DNA of 64,000 nucleotides from Acanthosoma haemorrhoidale (Eukaryota > Arthropoda > Insecta > Hemiptera > Acanthosomatidae): assembly GCA_930367205.1 (NCBI GenBank), contig OV884014.1, forward strand, positions 116,133,768-116,197,767. Reading direction: 5' to 3'. Below the pieces are notes generated by a model that ran no database searches, had not been told where the DNA came from, and was given only the letters and a program-made list of their open reading frames with translations. Both the position numbers and the translations under genes were made by a program. Of the stretch, positions 1 to 11,129 are shown one piece after another (positions within the stretch are counted from its first letter, which is position 1; every line of letters begins with the position of its first letter).

Positions 1-414
1 AGTCAAATATTGTTCATATGTCAAATCTTCAATTATTAGTAATTTTATAAAATTTTAATCGTAACTTAAATAAAAATTAGCTGAGAACTGTAGAAAACAA
101 ACACCAATCTATCTGGGTTTGCACTCTAAATGGAGCTCTTTAGAAAAAAAACGATTTTTTTTTTGCTAATATTGTAAAGAGCAAACACCTAAAACAAATA
201 CCTGTATTTTAATATTTACACGGTCATACATTAAATTTTTTTATAAAAGCTTTCGAGTCTTTTCAATTATAAAAACTCACATTTTTAATTATGTTTTACA
301 TCACCAACCAATCGATGTTTCGCCTATCGAACCACGCTCAGGACTAACCTATGAATGATTGTGTCTTTTCATTGTCATTATTGTATACGACATTCGTTAC
401 TTATGTTATTGACC
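1..414. other. Unassigned AT-rich sequence
   Basis: AT-rich sequence with short A and T runs. I see no open frame, repeat match or RNA signal that I can support. Confidence 0.5.
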
Positions 415-642
415 TCAAATTAGTTTTGTATTTCCTGCACCGTCGCTACATTATATACAGGTTTCGTTATTTTATAAAAATTATGTAATGAATAAACAAG
501 TATAATGATACACATTAAACGTGACTGAACTGAACTGACTCTAATAAAGGTGATGGGGTTCAGCTTTTTGATCAAACTTTTTAAAATAATTCTAATACTT
601 TTAAATAATTCCTAGCATAATTTTTCCCCGACAGTCTGTTGT
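415..642 (-). mobile_element. LINE-B 3' UTR fragment
   Basis: Read on the minus strand this is the 3' UTR of the LINE-B family, from CAGACTGTCGGGGAAAAATT through the hallmark around GGTGATGGGG (plus strand), to TGCAGCGTCGCTACATT-like sequence. The same stretch recurs at 2813-3228, 21290-21860, 28230-28525, 44186-44557 and 50570-51155. Only UTR is left and no reverse-transcriptase codons are included. The copy stops before the A tail seen in other copies. Confidence 0.75.
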
Positions 643-1379
643 CATTGGTTGGTTAGTTGCTGCAACGAGTATTGCCAAAAATAGTTAGTAATATTTGCCA
701 GTCTATAAATAGCCTAGTTAATTTCTGTAATAATAATAAGTTAAGTCGGTTGACTGCCCATAAAGCTGACATAGAAATGAGAAAAGGAAACCCATGAAGG
801 GTTATGCAAGATGTCAAAAGTGAAAAATACCTGAGTCACGATTGTATCTGAGCCCGTCAGTGACTTCAACAGTGGTTACCGCACACTATCGATGGCCACA
901 CTTGTTGATTCGATTTGGCGTGAGAACCCACTCGGCAGTGGGCTTGTTACAGTCACAAGGAAATTATAATGGTATATTCGTGCCCTTGATAATCCGACAA
1001 TACGAAACGACATTAATACGATTATAATTGAGTTTACTACTTCAGGAAACTAAGCATAGCATAGATAGAACTTGCCTGTGATATATTGCAAGTTATCCTC
1101 AGCTAACTTTAATAAATAATTAGATGCTTTCGATACCGTGTAAGTCATCTTAGAACTTTGTGAAATAAATCTTGTCACGCAAGATACCTGTTATTTACAC
1201 GCAAGTCTATCAAACAAGATTTAGAAAAGAAAAACTTTTCCTTAAAACGCCAAGTTTGTGGAAAACTGCTACACAAAGGGCAGATATAAAAGAGTTGAAT
1301 CATTAATATGAACTTTTCAATTCGGTTCTAGAAGTTTTTGATAAATTCGTCAAAAACAACAACATATATTTGAGTGCTA
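643..1379. other. Unassigned AT-rich sequence
   Basis: No recognisable gene or repeat. A 61-codon frame at 842-1027 has no recognisable motif and no splice context, so I do not call it. Confidence 0.4.
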
Positions 1380-1957
1380 ACGCTTTGGACAACTTTACAG
1401 ACTACTTCAAAGGACATCCCATCACTCAATAGAAAATAAATTACTAATCTACAAAGTTATACTTAAGCCAATCTGGACATACGGAATAGAGCTATGGGGG
1501 ACAGCAAATAAGTCGAACATCAAGCGTATCCAATCCTTTCAATCAAAAGTCCTGAGCTATTGTTCTAAATTGAGCTAAATGCCCCTTATTATGTCATAAA
1601 CCCTTCATAACGATCTTAATATACCTTACATTCTCTTCTCGAACTTATCCCTTCCAAGTTCATAAAATTCCATAGTAACCTATCCAACCACCCTAATCCC
1701 CTAGCACAGGCATAGCACTGCACCACTCATCCCTATTATCCTTCTCGGGGACTGAAATGGAAGTGGCCTCGTGCCATGCTATAAATGCGTAACAGTGGGA
1801 GTCTCCAATCATGTCCTGAGCGCTTGTGGCTCTTGTTCAGCCTCCACTGGCTAGTATCCGGTGACGCGGCTGACTGTGGAGCGTGGGGGACTTCCTAAGA
1901 ATCCGCTTCCTCTTTCGCATGCGAGGGAGGTCACAACCATGTGGATGTGATGTGGAA
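1380..1957 (+). mobile_element. Jockey-A non-LTR retrotransposon, 5'-truncated copy
   Basis: This copy holds the last part of a Jockey-clade reverse-transcriptase ORF followed by the family 3' UTR. The conserved thumb-region motif YKVILKPIWTYGIELWG is readable at about 1455-1500, and PRRLKRQWP-like codons near 1745-1770 mark the ORF end. The frame is broken by small indels (for example near 1555-1615). The 3' UTR runs to about 1957, where the copy is cut short before the usual AATAAAG end. The whole 5' part, including the endonuclease and RT catalytic core, is absent, as expected for incomplete target-primed reverse transcription. Confidence 0.85.
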
Positions 1958-2812
1958 AAAAAAAATATTTGAGAGAGAAAGATTTTAGGTAATGCCATGG
2001 CCTGGAGTGAAGGTTCTAATCCAGGCAACTAGTACTCTTCTCCATAATAATTTTCTGATATTTGAAAATATGGCCACTGCTGATGTCGCGACCTTCGAGA
2101 TGACAGTCAATTCGGCGAAGCCGCCTTAACACAATGGAATCCCAACTGTTTTTGTTTTTTTAAATGTAAAGAATTCTTAGAAAATTATCTGCAAAGAGCC
2201 GGTAAATTTTAGTACTGCATAAATGATACAAGAAGTTAAAGGTAAATATTTGCGTCATCGACGTGACCTTGTAAGACGAGAGCTGTCACATGCCATGCGG
2301 GAGTCACCTCTATACCTACGCTATCGCGTGACATGATACATCGGGTAGTTATCGCCACTCAATGGATATTTGGGTTAATGGGTTTCAGTTACCTAATTGC
2401 TAATAGCAAAATATAAAAAACTTAACGAATAACGATAGTAAAATTACTTAGGTTTCGTGTCTATATTTGTTTTTATAACCTCTCATTATTGAGATTTCAT
2501 TACATAAATTATTATCTATGAATTATTTGATGATTCTCACCTATAAATGTCTCACCCTAAAATAAATTACACATTTAGGCACAATAATTGTTTGCTTGAT
2601 ATTTCTTGTGAAATATCGCGTCTCAAGTTGTTGCTGTAATTATTTAAAACATTTGTTTTTTGTTTCATATCCCCTTGTTACAAAATTATTATATGTTGCA
2701 AGATATAGGTTCTACAAAGGAATCTATTTACAATTGCTTCATTATATTTCCTTTTCCTGTAGCTTAACCACGTTTTATACAAATTCCGTTTTCTACTAAT
2801 AGTGATCTGCAT
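1958..2812. other. Unassigned AT-rich sequence
   Basis: No supported gene or repeat. A 67-codon frame at 2596-2799 is low complexity in composition and not convincing. Confidence 0.4.
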
Positions 2813-3228
2813 TGTACAAAAGTATAATAATGTACATTATACATTAATGGACTGAATTCATTAAAAATGATGGGGCTCACCTTATTTATCATAGACTTAC
2901 TTCTAACTATAAAAACGTAAAGTAAATCTTAGCCTAATTTTCCCCGGCAGTCTGTTGCCATCGATGTGGGAAGGGTGGTGGGGTTATAGTGTTAAACACT
3001 GGGTTTTCTGATGAACTCACCCACCGATGGGACACCAAGCAACGGGTGTAGGTCTGTGTTCTTTAACCTCTCGATAGAGGTATGTCTGACCACTTTTCGG
3101 ATGATACCATTTTGAAGTTGCTGGAGTCATTTAGCTGTATTGTCAGTCAAGTAAGTAGATAGTGAAGCACCGTACAGCAGAGCTGGCCGGAGGACACATT
3201 TATAGATCATCAGTTGGACCTGTGTCGT
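2813..3228 (-). mobile_element. LINE-B, RT tail plus 3' UTR
   Basis: Minus-strand copy of LINE-B. Read in reverse from 3228 it encodes the RT tail (LMIYKCVLRPALLYG-like, then HPLLGVPSV, then NPVFNT) with frameshifts, followed by the UTR hallmark GGTGAGCCCCATCATTTT-like sequence near 2876. The 5' truncation at 3228 lies slightly upstream of the start of the 21290 copy. The UTR end toward 2813 is diverged and lacks the A tail. Confidence 0.8.
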
Positions 3229-4744
3229 GCTTTTTTGTATTTAACTGCGTAGATGTAACTAAACATAATTCTAGTTCGTAAAATTCTAGATATGTCAAAA
3301 ACAATAACTACAAAGTTAATAGTTAAATGTAAACATAGCGACAATCTATCTCTTCCTAATATTGCTAGCACAGATAAATTACCCTAACATAAAGGCTTAG
3401 GCTATAAAATAATATCATCATCTGTTATTAATTTACCTACTTAGTTTTATCGTTAGGGTTTTTTTATTAATACTTTTTCATAAATTAAAATTAAATGATA
3501 ATAGTTTTTTTATTGTTTTTAGACTAGAATCATTGTTTACTAGCAGAAGACTATTTTTATTGTGTAAATATCATAAATAAATTTATTTGAATAATCTTTC
3601 GGTTGATTGTTTTAATTATTCGTTTCGCTAAAACATAAGCTTTCTCAAGTAACAGCTCGTAAACGTTTTAGATTTTAAAATTATAATTTCTCCACTTCAT
3701 TTAATAACCTAATAAAGTTAGACATGCACAAATTAGCACAAATTAGTCAACAATTTAAAGTCGTGTTAAATTCATACTTTTTCTATTTTGTTACTAAAAT
3801 GAGTAGAGAAACGGAGATGCCTATCCATTTTTATACCCAGATAGTGAGTGCATTGAGTAAGCCGACGAGTTCTCTTGCCCTCTTATAGTACAGAATTTTG
3901 GCAAGGCTTTTTTCCCCTTTTGGAGGGTTATAAAACATGTTTTATGCAAGGTAGAACTAAAATGTGAATCAATCGCTATTGTAAAAATTAAAATTAGAAG
4001 TTATCGTGAAACTGTTTAAAAAAAATTTAGTAAAAACATCTTGAGATCTCATCAACTTTAATTGACAACGTTTCGACATTCTTTATATAGACTGGATCAG
4101 CTCCTTCTGCAGTTAGGAACAAAAGAATCAAAACAAGAAGTGGTTAATATAAATGTTACAACAGATTTGAATTTACAGAATATAAATGATAAATTCTAGA
4201 TAATAATTTTACACAGTTTTTAACATGGAGGTGTCGCAGTCATACATAGCATGTTCAAACATAGTAAACCTAGCCCGATTTCCCGAGAGACTCTCTTGAA
4301 CGAAACTTTTTGTTGTAATTTACTAATGGCACCAGTAGTTCGAAATCCTGAGTGGAACAAACCAAAACTGTCTGTTTCATTCGAAGTGTGGAAGACAGAT
4401 AGATGACTATGGAGAGTTTGCGTACCTCGTTCTGACCCGCAGCACCCGAGCCGAATGACAATGAGGTCGGGGTACAGGGACCGTATCGGGACCAATGACC
4501 TGGAGCCATCAATTATCCTGTTGCGGTAGCTAATTGCCGTCCTTAATACGCAATAAAGGTATACAGTAGGGTTCAGGGAATCGGCCATTAAATGTGCCCA
4601 TGTTGTGGAGGCTACGGGTCACAGAGCGCTCTGGAGGAGGGTCGAAGAACGAGGCGAGTTCGCACAGCCTTTCACAGGTAGCGCTTCTACAGGAAATGTG
4701 CATCTTGTTCCCGTTTAATCAGCTGTTTCTATCATTTTAAACTT
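3229..4744. other. Unassigned; GC-richer patch at 4220-4720
   Basis: 3229-4200 is plain AT-rich sequence. 4220-4720 is less AT-rich and contains a 122-codon minus-strand frame (4220-4588) without any recognisable domain. It lies just upstream of a LINE-B2 UTR fragment and may be older transposon sequence, but I cannot show that. Confidence 0.35.
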
Positions 4745-4840
4745 TTTTTAAAGTTTTTCCCAATTCGTAAACCGAAGGTGAGCCCTATCACCTAGTCTAG
4801 TCTATTGATTATGTTATTTTAACTTATATATATAATTAAA
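4745..4840 (+). mobile_element. LINE-B2 3' UTR fragment
   Basis: The stretch GTTTTTCCCA...GTAAAC.GAAGGTGAGCCC...ATCACCTAGT aligns with the 3' UTR of the LINE-B2 copy at 19870-20330 (around 20095-20145). Only about 90 bases are recognisable, and a mariner copy starts immediately downstream. Confidence 0.55.
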
Positions 4841-4856
4841 TTTGTTAAAAATGTTT

Positions 4857-5616
4857 GAAAAAAGGGGCTGAGGGGAAAATATATATATAGGCTCGCAAAG
4901 AGATATGTGAACGTTATGGTGTTGATCGTTTGACAGAACGCACGTGTCAGAATTGTTTTAAAACTTTTCGTTCTGGAGATTTTTCACTGAAATATGACCA
5001 ACGTTCTGGTCGACCTTCTGAAGTTGATGATGACAAAATAAAAGCCACAATTGAATCGAATCATCACGCGTTTTTTATAGCGCAAGTTTATCACACGCAA
5101 CAACTGAAAATCATATAAGACGTCTTGGACTGGTTAAGAAGCTCGATATTTGGGTTCATCGCAACACGTACGAAACTATTGGAGCTTGGCTTGGAAGTGA
5201 TGTCGCATCCCCTATACAGCCCCGACCTTGCACCATCGGATTATCATGTTAAAAATTTCAGTAATAACGATGACCTCAACTCGCACTTGAGTACTGATTC
5301 GTTGAGCTGGTCGAGTTTTTTGCTGGTAAGGACCAAAGTGTGTTATGAGTGCGGGATCATGAAGTTACCAGAAAAATTTCAGTAATAACGATGACCTCAA
5401 CTCGCACTTGAGTACTGATTCGTTGAGCTGGTCGAGTTTTTTGCTGGTAAGGACCAAAGTGTGTTATGAGTGCGGGATCATGAAGTTACCAGAAAAATAG
5501 GGAATGGTCATCTAACAGAATGGAAGATTTTGAACTGATTAAAGTTCATTTTTTGTATAGAAAAAAATGAGTTTTATTTCACACTAGAAAACTCAAATTA
5601 CTTTCTTGCCTACCTA
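4857..5616 (+). mobile_element. mariner-C, deleted non-autonomous copy
   Basis: Remnant of a mariner (DD34D-type) transposase gene. The N-terminal DNA-binding part is readable from about 4890: LTERTCQN, FRSGDFSLK, RSGRPSEVDDDKIKA. It then jumps, after codons for KKLDIWV-like sequence, to ATRTKLLELGLEVMSHP and SPDLAPSDYH (third catalytic Asp) near 5165-5250. The section holding the first two catalytic residues is missing. The right terminal inverted repeat (CTTTCTTGCCTACCT, about 5601-5615) is present, but the left one is missing. A perfect 121-bp tandem duplication lies inside (5251-5371 and 5372-5492). Confidence 0.85.
5251..5492 (+). repeat. Perfect 121-bp tandem duplication inside mariner-C
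   Basis: Two back-to-back copies, 5251-5371 and 5372-5492, both starting AAAAATTTCAGTAATAACGA and ending GAAGTTACCAG. I saw no difference between them by eye. Other mariner-C copies hold this segment once, so the duplication happened in this copy. Confidence 0.9.
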
Positions 5617-6863
5617 TTATATGTACTTTAATATAAAATATCAAAAAGAAATAAATGTGTTTAAACCCCTTGGATAATACACCAGAAGCAAATATAACAG
5701 AAAGATACTTAATGATTAATGTTCTGGGAGTCAATAACTTAATGATGCTCTGTCTGGAAATCCTAGACTTCATGTCTAGAACATATCGCTATTTAGCTCA
5801 ATAGTCTCGCAATCTACATACAGCAACCACTGTACCAGTGCTCATTTAAATGCCGACACGCCTTGAAAATTCGCGTTCCATTTAAATTCACACATTGACA
5901 GCCCAGCTCAGATTATCCGGGGAACGCCTAATAAAACTACAAATACACAATGGGATAGTAAGATTATACCCACTAATTTTAATTGTTCTTATTTTCAAAG
6001 TCTGCCGAATTTCGATATGTTTTGATGTTATGTCTGTAAAGAAAGGCTCTATTTCCATAGGACACTGGCATAAATAGAAATAATAATACATAAAATTGAC
6101 ATAGTCACACAATCAACATTTTTTTTTCAAATCGTATAAAGATAAATTAATTAAAAATTATACATGCCCGGGTATAATAATAATGTTTCGAAATTTATTT
6201 ATTAAGCAAACAGAAAACTTAGGTGTCTGTTCATTCTGCTACTGGGAAACATAATTAACTTTTATTAATTTTGTGGCGTCAGAGAAAAATTCCAGGAACC
6301 TGGTTTACGCCCAGTTACTGAACCAAATGATTTATTTTATCATGAAATCATGAATCATTTGATAATTCTTCAGGGTTTACTACAATGTAATTATTTTCAT
6401 ATTTTATTTTAAATAAAGCCAGAAGATCAAAATTGGCACCAGTGCTGTCCTAGACAACGTTTCAAATATCCGAACTTAACCAACAGGTTAATAGAATGGT
6501 TTATCTGTGGACATTTGGCAGGATTCACAATGAAAGAGTTCGTTACGCAATTTAGTTTTTATATATATTATATTATTATAGCAGTTAGTAAATGTATCTA
6601 TCCTGAAGATAATAACATACAATGAGCATTTGGTTTGCAAAAAAAATATAGTATATCAATTTGATAAAATAACGTTACTACCAAGCAAGCTAAAAGAAAA
6701 AATCTTTGATCAGGGTTTTCTGAATATCATGTTTTTTTACAGTGTTAGTGTGTTTCATATGTAATCCCACGATCTATAAAACCTATGATACATTCAATAT
6801 AATTAATTAATATATAAGGCAGTTAAAATAAAACAATTATTACGGTTTTTTATTCCTTGTCAG
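5617..6863. other. Unassigned AT-rich sequence
   Basis: No supported gene. Overlapping frames at 5888-6112 and 5895-6077 on opposite strands have no recognisable content. Confidence 0.4.
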
Positions 6864-6986
6864 AGTGTTTCCGAAATAATAGAAAATACTATCGACTACT
6901 GGGACAACATCGCCTCCATTCGTAATCGATTCCATTCCCCCTCAGAACTAATTTCAAGATTAATCCGAATCCTGCTGGCTAAGTAA
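6864..6986 (+). CDS. Possible terminal coding exon
   Basis: A good 3' splice acceptor (TTTTTTATTCCTTGTCAG ending at 6863) is followed by 40 open codons and a TAA stop at 6984-6986. The reading starts SVSEIIENTIDYWDNIASIR and ends RLIRILLAK. The codons are more GC-balanced than the surrounding AT-rich DNA, and the protein is a plausible mix of charged and hydrophobic residues. I do not recognise the protein. Forty open codons could occur by chance here, so this is a candidate only. It could equally be a remnant of a repeat, since a weakly similar stretch occurs near 7258-7295. Confidence 0.22.
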   Translation, partial: SVSEIIENTIDYWDNIASIRNRFHSPSELISRLIRILLAK

Positions 6987-7693
6987 ACTGTAACTGGTGA
7001 GAATTAATTTAATTAGAACAGTTGTTTAAACTGTTAGTCTTTCTAGTCTTGGAGCTGGGACAGGTTCGAGTCTACCTCAGACAGATGCATCGAACGGCAG
7101 ACGAGAAAAACAACCTTTTTTTTAACGGATGCACTTTTGCACTGACGAGCCCGTTAGAAATTTCAGTAAATGAAGCCAATCTATCAATCTAATTATCCTG
7201 TAAAATTTAATAACATTTGTTTTGTTCTATAATAAGCGTGCTCATGTTTCGTTATTGTTTCCATTCCCCTTGGGGTTGATTCAAGATTGAAAATGTAATT
7301 GTCTACGTACGAGCATATTACAATGATTGTAGTACATTAATATCTGCCATCTTTCATGGGTTCATTTCGATAATTATTGACGGGAAAGAGAAAACGTTAG
7401 GACGTCAAGAAATCCTCTGTTCTCTCAGACGGTCTCTTTTATCAAAACGCCCAAAATTGCCCAAAATTAATTGTAGAAGTATTAAGGCCGGTTCCCACGG
7501 CGTGTGGCTTGGCGGTTCTACTTTACTAGTTTGTCTTAAGCTGGAAAGATTCCTTCGTTATTTCGTTTCGGCGTGGGTCGTCCTGTCCCGTGAAATGTCG
7601 GCAAATTCTTCTTTGGAATAACCAAAGACTTATGGATCGGCAGATAACGAGCCAGTACGGTTACCTATGCACCTGTTTTCACGCCCTGTTTAA
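6987..7693. other. Unassigned sequence
   Basis: No supported gene. A tRNA B-box-like string (GGTTCGAGTCT, about 7062-7072) has no matching A box at the right distance, so no tRNA or SINE is called. Confidence 0.4.
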
Positions 7694-8209
7694 TTGTGTA
7701 CAAGTAATTTTCAAGAGTTCATAACAGAATGGATTAATGAAGTTTTATATGGTATGGTCTTTTTGATTGGTCTGAGGGAGAACCTCGACATATATAGAAC
7801 CATCAAGGACATAAACATAGGAACTAGGCATATGATGTTTGGAAACGTATTCAAAATAATATTAGATAGTAGCGTTCTTTTAAAGAATTTAAAAATAACA
7901 AAGAACATCTGCTATGATGAAACAACCGTTATGATAAATGTCACATCATTTATTCGGAACAACGAAACAAATGAAACTAAAGAAGGAATGTCTGGCAATG
8001 GTGTACAGACGAGAAGGGGATCACTTGAGATTCGCCAAACCACGCGCAGTGGGAACGATGCTATACATTTTAATATATTGGTGAAAAAGAAAAAAAATAC
8101 TGGGTTTGAACCCGAGATTTTTTTATTTCAGGGGCCCTTAACAACATGGCGTAATCTTGTCGAGACCAACTCTCTGAAATTATGGAAATCCTTTTTCAGA
8201 ACTGACTAG
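7694..8209 (+). CDS. Unrecognised 171-codon ORF
   Basis: One of the longest open frames in the window (171 codons, closed by TAG at 8207-8209). It opens directly after a TAA with TTG, and the first in-frame ATG is about 20 codons inside. Given the AT content, an ORF this long is unlikely but not impossible by chance. I recognise no domain: the N-terminal half is hydrophobic and basic, the middle is Asn/Thr-rich (FIRNNETNETKEG), and the C-terminal part reads GPLTTWRNLVETNSLKLW after an acceptor-like TTTTTTTATTTCAG at about 8118-8131. The last part alone could be an exon. A second open stretch (8233-8440) follows after another acceptor-like ATTACAG. Confidence 0.15.
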   Translation: MCTSNFQEFITEWINEVLYGMVFLIGLRENLDIYRTIKDINIGTRHMMFGNVFKIILDSSVLLKNLKITKNICYDETTVMINVTSFIRNNETNETKEGMSGNGVQTRRGSLEIRQTTRSGNDAIHFNILVKKKKNTGFEPEIFLFQGPLTTWRNLVETNSLKLWKSFFRTD

Positions 8210-8232
8210 AATGTAGATGTTATAATTACAGG

Positions 8233-8440
8233 AGGTATGATGTCATTCAGAAGATTAATGAGATCAATCAATATTCCCAAACACATTGATACATCATTAA
8301 CCATAAAACCATCGCGAAAGGAATATAGCTACATATTATTAACAAGCAATATATTCTTTTTGGACAATAGGACCAAACCATATAAATTCAATAATTTGCC
8401 ACATATTCTGATTGAAAATAAAAACTTTCTTTGTGGTTAA
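8233..8440 (+). CDS. Unrecognised short open frame after an acceptor-like site
   Basis: An open frame of about 68 codons follows TTATAATTACAG (acceptor-like, ending at 8232) and reads MMSFRRLMRSINIPKHIDTS near its start. It ends in TAA shortly after FLCG. Composition is AT-rich with many Ile/Asn/Lys codons, so it may be chance. No domain is recognisable. It is noted only because it directly follows the 171-codon ORF on the same strand. Confidence 0.1.
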
Positions 8441-9994
8441 GCCAGAAAACGGTTAGAAAATTTTACAACGTTGTAGACAAGCTAGGAAGGAATTATTAAT
8501 TATGTAATATGATATTGGAGCTTGAGGATGAATTTTATTTTCCCAAAATAAAAATTCTTTACTAAAGAATGTTGACTTATTTCATGTAATCTATATTTTT
8601 TAAATTTATTATTAGGTTCCAGATGGTACAACAAATATTTATACAGTATTTAGTATTTATGTACGATCGCCTCCGCCGAAGTCGTGACCTGTCAGGTATG
8701 GATTCGGGTCCGTATAAAATGTGGTGGAATTGTCCGTTGGCAGTTTGTAGTAATATAATTTGTAAGGATGTGTGTAAGGTCGTATTTCTGACTTCCTGAG
8801 GTGCACCGGTGAGAGGCCTAACTAGTTTTGATTGGTTTTTTTCTATTGTAGCTAGTTTTGATTTTTTAATTGTTCCATAACTCTGTGCTCGATATGCGAT
8901 CTAGTTAATTAATTTTTTTCGACCTTTTAAAATCGCCCAATATCTCAAGGGTGAGTGGATTGATATATTAAGCATATGAGAATGATTTAAATTGTTTTTT
9001 TTTCCTTTGCACACGTCCTGCCTCGACACGAGGCTACAAAACGACGAGACACCTTTTTGGATAACTTATGGCTACCACTGTTTTTGCTTTATTCTCTTTT
9101 TTTTTTTTTTTTGAAATGGCATCAGTATTCAAGGAAGACCAAGGACATCCTGATATTTTCACTGCCGATGTCCGTTTATCGGGATATGATGCTGTGAAGA
9201 TGTCCCTTAATGTGGAAGTTATGACCCTGTGAAGTTGATGGCTAACTTACCTTTTCAAAGCCCCCGCCCGCTTTGAGACGGGTCTAAATTGGACCATAGT
9301 CGTACCTTTCATTGGCTGAATAATTCGTTATTCAAATTGACCTGGGTTTCCAATTGGATTGGAAATGGTGTTCCTGGGGTTCCTGGCGTGGGTTCCATTT
9401 AAAAGTTATCAGGGGGCACAGGGAACCTTTTTTTTTCATCATTTTTATTTTTAAAGTCCAATCAGTCAAATCAGCTCTGCTTTGATTTTTTTTATGACAT
9501 TTTGCTTAGATTTATTTTTTTTTTTTTAATTCTTCGCGAGTTTGAGAAAGGTTTTGGCTTCACTATCCTCTATCGAAAACTGTATTAAATAACTTTATTC
9601 TAAGCATTCATAAATTACTAATCACGTACGAAACATCGAGTTAGTGTTATAACGGCCAAGAGCCATAACATCATTCAATTTTGGTTCTGATTCAACAACT
9701 TATTAATAACGATTTAATGTTGCTTTAATTTCGATCTTATTAGCTAAAACACATAGTTACTAGGTGTACATAGTTACACATACTCTCATTAGTTATTAGT
9801 TTATTAAAGTATGATCATAATGGGAAGTATGGGAAAAATAATGTGACCCCCCCCACCCCTACCCATTTATTTTAATTTTAAGTAAGACATAGCCAAACAA
9901 TTGAAATCGGTTAAGAACCGATTGGGATCCATAGAAATTATTAAACATCACGGGTAACAAATGTTATGTAAGCACCTCAAATTGGTTTATTTTT

Positions 9995-9996
<2 letters not shown>
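8441..9996. other. Unassigned AT-rich sequence with homopolymer runs
   Basis: Holds T runs (about 9098-9112 and 9517-9528) and a C-rich run (about 9847-9859). No gene or dispersed repeat is recognisable. A splice-donor-like AAAAGGTAAGTTAG exists on the minus strand at about 9242-9255, but I cannot support an exon there. Confidence 0.4.
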
Positions 9997-10037
<41 letters not shown>

Positions 10038-10061
10038 CTCTCTCTCTCTCGCGCGCGCGCA

Positions 10062-10138
<77 letters not shown>

Positions 10139-10153
10139 ACTTTCTCTCTCTTT
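9997..10153. repeat. (CT)n microsatellite with a GC-repeat interruption
   Basis: About 155 bases of CT dinucleotides, interrupted near 10034-10038 by an ATT and near 10050-10066 by a short (GC)n run. Frames across it translate as Ser/Leu repeats and are not genes. Confidence 0.95.
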
Positions 10154-10664
10154 TTAAAAACTAAGCTCTGAGAGTCAACAATAAAAATTTGGTAGTTGGC
10201 TTTTCCAAGCCGTAATAATTATTGGAAATAGTGAGGACTAATACCAAAGCTAAAAATAATTATATAATTATTATACAAACCATTGCTTATAGCAGGGAAA
10301 CTAAATCTGAAGTATTTTAAATTAAAGGTCTACATGCTTAAAGAGTTGCCTGCTTCTCACAGATCGCTGGTGCGGTGCGATCTTACAGCGAGTCAAGCCA
10401 AAGGGAGAGTGATCATATTGGCAATGTCACCCATCACTCGTGCGGGGATAGTTAAGTTATTAGGACCTGCATTTGTGCGAGTTTTTTTTTTTCTTTGAAA
10501 AATAATTACTAATGATTTATCTATAGCAAAAAATTAGCCTGGAGGTTTGTGTCGAAAATAGTGGTGGTACCTGGCCTAAGAGCTGTAGGAAGTGAAAAGG
10601 CCACTGAACCTCAGCCTTACCAATTACAATAGTTTAGAATATAAATCATTTACGCCTTCCTCTG

Positions 10665-10666
<2 letters not shown>
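10154..10666. other. Unassigned sequence between two microsatellites
   Basis: A 71-codon frame at 10283-10498 has no recognisable motif. Nothing else is supported. Confidence 0.4.

Positions 10667-10736
<70 letters not shown>
10667..10736. repeat. (GA)n microsatellite
   Basis: About 70 uninterrupted bases of GA. It is the reverse-complement motif of the CT tract about 0.5 kb upstream, so the two form a potential inverted pair. Confidence 0.95.
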
Positions 10737-10739
<3 letters not shown>

Positions 10740-11129
10740 GCTAATCCGATATAGAAATGACAGATTGCCATAACAATAGCGGCAGGGCTCGTAACGATCC
10801 AAGCTGATTGGACAAAGGCAGTAAGAAGTGAGTGGACAGGACCACTTAGCACCACAGCCATAAACCCCAGGACTCGAGGAGACACCTCCAACGAGGCAGT
10901 AATGGACGTCCTCCAGGTTATTAATATCCCGAAGGAGGATTCTCTTGGGCTGTTCTTATTGGCCCTCGCTTGGCCGCACGGCCAATCACAGTGCAACAAT
11001 GCTAATTGTTCTTGGCCATTGTCTGAGGATGGCTCCCATTCTGACGGGTCACTGATCCCTGTCAACTACCTGTGGTCCTGTCAGCTGCCAAATTAGATTT
11101 AGTATCCTTGCTATCGTTTCTTTTTCCAG
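10737..11129 (+). other. GC-richer block with an open frame (10761-11096)
   Basis: Base composition shifts clearly upward in GC relative to the flanks. On the plus strand about 111 codons are open from 10761 to the TAG at 11094-11096, with an internal ATG at 10902 (MDVLQVINIPKEDSLGLFLL). The opposite strand is also open (10646-11065), which lowers the weight of either. I recognise no domain. It may be part of an old retrotransposon or of a host gene. Confidence 0.25.

Noticed and set aside
6528..6550. ACAATGAAAGAGTTCGTTA shared with 58228-58246 as a dispersed repeat
   Set aside because: The match does not extend convincingly on either side. It could be the tip of an old repeat or chance.
7055..7080. 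tRNA gene suggested by GGTTCGAGTCT
   Set aside because: No A box at a suitable distance and no cloverleaf stems.
8098..8115. tRNA or SINE suggested by GGGTTTGAACCCGA
   Set aside because: It is a short palindrome with no A box upstream. It lies inside an open frame.
9242..9330. Minus-strand first exon ending at donor AAAAGGTAAGTTAG
   Set aside because: The donor is good, but the preceding open stretch is only about 20 codons and no partner acceptor or similarity supports it.
9961..10164. Open frame of Ser/Leu repeats
   Set aside because: Translation of a CT microsatellite. The same holds for 10646-11065 on the minus strand, whose C-terminal part is the GA tract.
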